NCBI GenBank assembly: GCA_022710505.1
Contig: JAKLGS010000035.1
Location: forward strand, 1 to 7,276
DNA from: Patescibacteria group bacterium
Lineage (GTDB): Bacteria > Patescibacteriota > WWE3 > UBA101185 > UBA10185
Direction of reading: 5' to 3'
Length of the DNA: 7,276 nucleotides
Part shown: positions 4,902 to 7,276 of the stretch, piece after piece
How the letters are laid out: every line of letters begins with the position of its first letter
Position numbering within the stretch: position 1 is the stretch's first letter
The notes under the pieces: model-generated
Database searches by the model: none
The model's input: the letters and a program-made list of their open reading frames with translations, nothing else
Told to the model about the DNA's origin: nothing
Program-made: the position numbers and the translations under genes

Positions 4902-5123
4902 ATGAAAATCTTCAAAGTAGGTCTAATTACGGTTTTAGTTTTGATAATTATCAAGGCATTCAAGGCATTCGAGAGCGCTGGTGAGATGGACCCCAACGCA
5001 AACGTATTTGCGTTTGCTTTTATAGTCAGTTTTTTTGTTCTAATTATTATCCTGACTTTATTTTCAGGAACTAGAACAAAAAAATCAAATGGTCCGAAAC
5101 CTATGGCAACAAGAAGGAGATAA
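4902..5123 (+). CDS. Small two-helix membrane protein
   Basis: A 73-aa protein of unknown function. It has two hydrophobic helices (about residues 5-22 and 34-54) joined by a short polar loop (ESAGEMDPNAN), and a strongly basic tail (TKKSNGPKPMATRRR). By the positive-inside rule the tail, and probably the short N-terminus, face the cytoplasm. AAGGAG at 4891-4896 lies 5 nt before the ATG and fixes the start. The gene leads a tight cluster: its stop is 3 nt before the next ATG, and its own end carries the Shine-Dalgarno of that gene. Size and topology would suit a holin-like protein, a toxin or a small membrane regulator, but no family motif is recognisable. The 113-aa reading frame on the opposite strand has no comparable signals. 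Confidence 0.7.
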   Translation: MKIFKVGLITVLVLIIIKAFKAFESAGEMDPNANVFAFAFIVSFFVLIIILTLFSGTRTKKSNGPKPMATRRR

Positions 5124-5126
5124 GAA

Positions 5127-5219
5127 ATGAAAAACCAAAGGCAATCAGAGAAATCTTTGATTTCAAAATTCTGGTTGCCTTTAATTTTTGGTATAATTGA
5201 TGAAAACCCCACAATATAA
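5127..5219 (+). CDS. Putative 30-aa small protein
   Basis: A very short ORF encoding a basic N-terminus (MKNQRQSEKSLISK) followed by a short hydrophobic patch (FWLPLIFGII) and an acidic end. It is supported mainly by its signals: AAGGAG at 5114-5119, 7 nt before the ATG and inside the end of the preceding gene; a 3-nt gap to that gene; and a TAA at 5217-5219 that overlaps the Shine-Dalgarno of the next ORF. It could be a genuine microprotein or a translated leader that couples translation to the 51-aa ORF. The hydrophobic patch is too short for an ordinary membrane helix. Confidence 0.5.
   Translation: MKNQRQSEKSLISKFWLPLIFGIIDENPTI
5189..5197 (+). promoter_or_regulatory. Internal extended -10 promoter before the 51-aa gene
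   Basis: TGG-TATAAT is a perfect -10 hexamer with a TGn extension inside the 30-aa ORF. Transcription from about 5204 would give a leader of roughly 25 nt with a Shine-Dalgarno (AAAGGAG, 5218-5224), so the third small gene may also be expressed separately. No good -35 element was found. Confidence 0.5.
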
Positions 5220-5229
5220 AGGAGAGACG

Positions 5230-5385
5230 ATGAGTAGAGATGTTTGCGACACTGGTAAAATAGAAGAGATGGGTACTTCGAATGATCCTAAACTCAGAAA
5301 AAGAGTGAAACTGTTGATGGTGATTTTCGGGTTAGGGGCTTTAGCTTATATCTTATTTGTAGCATTTGTGTTTTATATCAAGTAG
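5230..5385 (+). CDS. Small single-helix membrane protein
   Basis: A 51-aa protein of unknown function. A polar, acidic N-terminal part (MSRDVCDTGKIEEMG) is followed by a basic stretch (LRKRVK) and one C-terminal membrane helix (about residues 28-49), so it is probably tail-anchored with the N-terminus in the cytoplasm. The frame extends upstream to an ATG at 5197, but AAAGGAG at 5218-5224 sits 5 nt before the ATG at 5230, so the shorter start is preferred; 5197 has no ribosome site and coincides with the -10 element. It is the third member of the small-ORF cluster, 10 nt after the 30-aa ORF. Confidence 0.65.
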   Translation: MSRDVCDTGKIEEMGTSNDPKLRKRVKLLMVIFGLGALAYILFVAFVFYIK

Positions 5386-5421
5386 TAAGGAATAGAAACA
5401 GACAACACTCTTTATTTATAA

Positions 5422-5452
5422 TGGGGGTAGATAATAACCAAAACTACCCCCA
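5422..5452. terminator. Strong hairpin after the small-ORF cluster
   Basis: TGGGGGTAG (5422-5430) and CTACCCCCA (5444-5452) form a perfect 9-bp, GC-rich stem with a 13-nt loop, in a region otherwise very AT-rich. Its position 37 nt past the 51-aa gene and 65 nt before galU suits a terminator. The following sequence (CAATTTCTAACC) is only modestly T-rich, so it may be a weak intrinsic terminator, a 3'-end stabiliser or a bidirectional block. Confidence 0.6.
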
Positions 5453-5501
5453 CAATTTCTAACCTTTTCCATTTATCCCCAATTACCCAAACTCATAAAT
5501 C

Positions 5502-5510
5502 TGATAAAAT
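5502..5510 (+). promoter_or_regulatory. Extended -10 element of galU
   Basis: TGA-TAAAAT ends 6 nt before the ATG at 5517, so transcription would begin at the A of the start codon. No Shine-Dalgarno and no good -35 element are visible. This is one of the clearer cases of the leaderless layout, because the TGn extension is present. Confidence 0.55.
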
Positions 5511-5516
5511 AATCCT

Positions 5517-6395
5517 ATGAAAATTAAAAAAGCTATAATCGCAGCAGCAGGTCTAGGTACTAGATTTCTCCCAGCCACAAAAAGTGTTCCTAAAGAAATG
5601 CTGCCAATCATAGATGCTCCCATTATCCATTACTTAGTTAAAGAACTTGTCGATTCCGGAATTAAAGAAATCATAATAATCACCCGACCAGGTTTCAAAA
5701 CTTTCAATGACTACTTTTCAAGAAATAGAAAACTTGAAGATACCCTAAAAAACACAGGTAAAAAAGAACTGGCAGAAACAATAAAAAGCATTTCAAAAAT
5801 GGCAAAAATTAGGTTTAAACCACAAGATAAATCACTTCCCTACGGAAATGGCTCCCCAATCCTCGCAGGCAAGAAATTTCTAGACAAGGACGAAAGTTTT
5901 GTATACATGTTCGGAGATGATATGACTTTGGCAGATAAACCTGTTACCCAGCAACTTATAGACGTTTACAAAGAACAAAATCCCAAAGCTATATTGGCAG
6001 TTCAAGAGGTACCGTTATGGGAAGTCTCAAAATACGGAGTTGTAACTTATAAAACCAATGTTCCTTATAAATACGAAATAGAAAGTATTGTTGAAAAACC
6101 AGCTATGGAAAAAGCACCATCACGAATGGCACAATTTGGAAGATTTGTGCTTTCATACGATGTTGTAATAGAAGCAGAAAAAAGACAGCTTGGGAAAGGA
6201 AACGAACTGTGGCTTACAGATATTATAAACAATATTGCTCAAAGAGGAGACAAAGTTATTGCCCAACCAATCGACGGGGAGTGGTTAACTACCGGGGATC
6301 CTTTAAGATTCATTCAGACTACACTTAAATTTGCGATGAAAAGAGATGATCTTAAAAAAGACTTAACAGAATTTATTAAAAAGGAAATTATTTAA
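5517..6395 (+). CDS. galU: UTP--glucose-1-phosphate uridylyltransferase
   Basis: A 292-aa enzyme of the GalU family of sugar-nucleotide transferases, making UDP-glucose and pyrophosphate from UTP and glucose-1-phosphate in the cytoplasm, for glycan and envelope synthesis. The nucleotide-binding signature AAGLGTRFLPATK spans 10-22, followed by SVPKEMLP with Lys26. The glycine-rich substrate loop reads LPYGNGSPIL (108-116), where classical GalU has a GLGHA-type segment. The metal-site motif is FGDDM with Asp134 and Asp135. SKYGVV (171-176) and the VEKP motif (192-195, with Glu193) are present, and the C-terminal GEWLTTGDP (254-262) replaces the YDxG-type segment of E. coli GalU. Length is usual. 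The specific sugar could differ from glucose, as family members share the fold; the overall pattern favours GalU. It stands alone, with a hairpin on each side. Confidence 0.9.
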   Translation: MKIKKAIIAAAGLGTRFLPATKSVPKEMLPIIDAPIIHYLVKELVDSGIKEIIIITRPGFKTFNDYFSRNRKLEDTLKNTGKKELAETIKSISKMAKIRFKPQDKSLPYGNGSPILAGKKFLDKDESFVYMFGDDMTLADKPVTQQLIDVYKEQNPKAILAVQEVPLWEVSKYGVVTYKTNVPYKYEIESIVEKPAMEKAPSRMAQFGRFVLSYDVVIEAEKRQLGKGNELWLTDIINNIAQRGDKVIAQPIDGEWLTTGDPLRFIQTTLKFAMKRDDLKKDLTEFIKKEII

Positions 6396-6398
6396 AAA

Positions 6399-6420
6399 AT
6401 CACAATCACATTATTGTGAT
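6399..6420 (+). promoter_or_regulatory. Perfect 8-bp inverted repeat between galU and the Ig-domain gene
   Basis: ATCACAAT (6399-6406) and ATTGTGAT (6413-6420) are perfect complements around a 6-nt loop. The repeat starts 4 nt after the galU stop and is followed by the U-rich ATTATATTTTT, so it may end galU transcription. It also reaches into the TG extension and first base of the putative -10 element of the next gene, which is where a repressor operator would sit. Confidence 0.55.
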
Positions 6421-6425
6421 ATTAT
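6417..6425 (+). promoter_or_regulatory. Extended -10 element of the Ig-domain gene
   Basis: TGA-TATTAT ends 6 nt before the ATG at 6432, giving the same predicted leaderless arrangement as galU. An alternative hexamer TATATT (6423-6428) would be too close to the start. No Shine-Dalgarno is present. Confidence 0.45.
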
Positions 6426-6431
6426 ATTTTT

Positions 6432-7163
6432 ATGACAGCAGCAAGTTCAGGGATTCAGCAGAAAAGAATATCAGAAAAAGAACTAAGAGACAGACTTAGA
6501 AAAAGGATGTTGGGAATATGGAGTATCGTTATTATAGGAATCTTAAGTCTTTTTTTATTTGCACCACAGGTAGGTTCTTTATTTGGATACTTTTCAAAAT
6601 ATAGAAATGATCCAGGGTATGTCCCAACTCCTAAACCAATACCCCCGGTATTCATAGATGCACCTAAAGCTATAAATAAAGAGTCAGTAACTCTTACCGG
6701 CAGAGCATTGCCGGGATCTTTCATAAAAATATTTGTCAACGGTCCTGAAAAAGGTTCCACAACGGCCGGGAATGACGGAATATTTACCTTCAGCGATATA
6801 AACTTAAATGTTGGAACAAACACAATCTTTGCTAAATCTTACGATGATAAAGGAAATGAAAGCGAAAGTTCAGAGTTTTTAATTATTAACTATGATAAGG
6901 ACGCTCCAAAAATAACAATAGAAAAACCAAAGGACGGGGATACAGTTAAAAACTTAGACAAGAGAATAGAGATAGAAGGAAAAATTGACGAAAAAGCTAC
7001 AATTACAATAAACGAAAAAACTGCAATTCAAAAGTCAGACCTATCCTTCAGTTACTTTATGTCCGCATCCGAAGGAGATGTAGAAATTAAAATCGAAGTA
7101 GTCGACATTGCAGGAAATAAATCGACTAAGGAATTAAAGGTTAAGTACTTGAAGGGACAATAG
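6432..7163 (+). CDS. Membrane-anchored protein with two Ig-like domains
   Basis: A 243-aa predicted surface protein. A basic cytoplasmic N-terminus (KRISEKELRDRLRKRM, about 11-26) precedes one membrane helix (28-45). A proline-rich stalk (PGYVPTPKPIPPVFIDAP, 61-78) leads to two bacterial Ig-like beta-sandwich domains. The first (about 79-153) contains VTLTGRALPGSFIKIFVNG, DGIFTF and the GTNTIFAKSYDDKGNES strand pair; the second (about 157-238) starts APKITIEKPKDGDTVKN and ends VEIKIEVVDIAGNKST. Both show the G-x-N/D-x-I-x-(A/V)-x-(S/V)-x-D-x-x-G-N-x-S ending typical of Big-type domains in bacterial surface proteins. No enzyme domain, cysteine or sortase signal is present, so adhesion or an envelope-structural role is likely, by inference. 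It follows galU by 36 nt, across an inverted repeat, and its last 23 bases overlap a convergent gene. Confidence 0.8.
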   Translation: MTAASSGIQQKRISEKELRDRLRKRMLGIWSIVIIGILSLFLFAPQVGSLFGYFSKYRNDPGYVPTPKPIPPVFIDAPKAINKESVTLTGRALPGSFIKIFVNGPEKGSTTAGNDGIFTFSDINLNVGTNTIFAKSYDDKGNESESSEFLIINYDKDAPKITIEKPKDGDTVKNLDKRIEIEGKIDEKATITINEKTAIQKSDLSFSYFMSASEGDVEIKIEVVDIAGNKSTKELKVKYLKGQ

Positions 7164-7276
7164 TTTCTGCGCTACCCCTCCATAGATAAAACACCACAAT
7201 AGAGCTCAACAAAGATAAGAAAAGCCCGGCATAAATGTAAGGGTTTAGATAGAACAGATCAACTTTATCTCTCTCC
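7141..7276 (-). CDS. C-terminal fragment of a membrane protein (partial)
   Basis: On the minus strand a frame is open from the window edge for 44 codons to a TAA at 7141-7143. The peptide has the make-up of a real membrane protein end: a polar start (ERDKVDLFYLNPY), a hydrophobic helix (AGLFLSLLSSIVVFYLW) and a short polar tail (RGSAETIVPST). The other two minus frames contain stops. The gene would converge on the Ig-domain gene and overlap its last 23 bases. No family can be named from this fragment, and its start lies outside the window. Confidence 0.55.
   Translation of the reverse strand, partial: ERDKVDLFYLNPYIYAGLFLSLLSSIVVFYLWRGSAETIVPSST

Noticed and set aside
4871..5212. 113-aa minus-strand frame opposite the small-ORF cluster
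   Set aside because: It is the longest frame there, but the plus strand carries a near-consensus promoter and three Shine-Dalgarno sites matched to three ORFs, while the minus frame has none.
5197..5229. Upstream ATG extending the 51-aa gene to 62 aa
   Set aside because: This ATG overlaps the TATAAT and has no ribosome site, while AAAGGAG is correctly spaced for the ATG at 5230.
6455..6823. 122-aa minus-strand frame opposite the Ig-domain gene
   Set aside because: Shadow of a plus-strand gene with a clear anchor, stalk and Ig-like domains.
1..7276. CRISPR array, insertion sequence or transposase
   Set aside because: No regularly spaced identical repeats with unique spacers, no transposase-like protein and no terminal inverted repeats with target duplications were seen; the Cas4-like nuclease alone is not evidence.
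1..7276. Alternative genetic code with TGA as glycine (code 25)
   Set aside because: Recognisable genes such as SOD and galU read through fully with no in-frame TGA, glycines use GGN codons, and the nuclease ends sensibly at TGA.

Overview
The window looks like chromosomal DNA of a small-genome, AT-rich bacterium, most likely of the Candidate Phyla Radiation (Patescibacteria, perhaps a Microgenomates-like lineage). This rests on low GC, short stand-alone genes in mixed orientations, the flavour of the protein families (a 202-residue hypothetical of a type I recall from CPR genomes, membrane-anchored Ig-like and propeller-like proteins) and a preponderance of leaderless-looking starts. It is an inference, since no rRNA or ribosomal protein is present. 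The standard code applies: one gene ends in TGA and glycines are encoded normally.

Layout. Positions 1-100 are an unresolved edge. Positions 101-907 form a self-contained minus-strand unit (consensus-like promoter, Shine-Dalgarno, 202-aa gene, heptanucleotide tandem repeat, intrinsic terminator) with visibly higher GC than the rest. Then come a divergent HIT-family gene (1060-1515), a membrane-anchored propeller-like protein (1608-2768), a convergent Mn-type superoxide dismutase (2787-3392, minus) and a Cas4/RecB-like PD-(D/E)XK nuclease with four cysteines (3496-4152). Positions 4153-4380 carry two broken copies of a tRNA 5' half ahead of an intact tRNA-Thr(CGT) at 4381-4455. A small coiled-coil protein follows (4525-4755), then a tight cluster of three small ORFs (73, 30 and 51 aa), each with a strong Shine-Dalgarno, two of them clear membrane proteins. 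A strong hairpin separates these from galU (5517-6395), followed by a membrane-anchored protein with two Ig-like domains (6432-7163). At the right edge the C-terminus of a minus-strand membrane protein overlaps the end of that gene.

How it works together. Most genes seem to be transcribed singly. Six of them (1608, SOD, 3496, 4525, galU, 6432) have a -10-like hexamer ending 5-6 nt before the ATG and no Shine-Dalgarno, which predicts leaderless mRNAs; the HIT gene is similar with 9 nt. The 202-aa gene and the small-ORF cluster use the other mode, with normal leaders and AAGGA-type ribosome sites. No single pathway links the genes. Sugar-nucleotide supply (GalU), surface proteins, oxidative defence (SOD), a nucleotide-binding HIT protein and a DNA nuclease look like ordinary chromosomal content. 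The most unusual parts are the tRNA-remnant array, the small-ORF cluster and the two coexisting start-site architectures.
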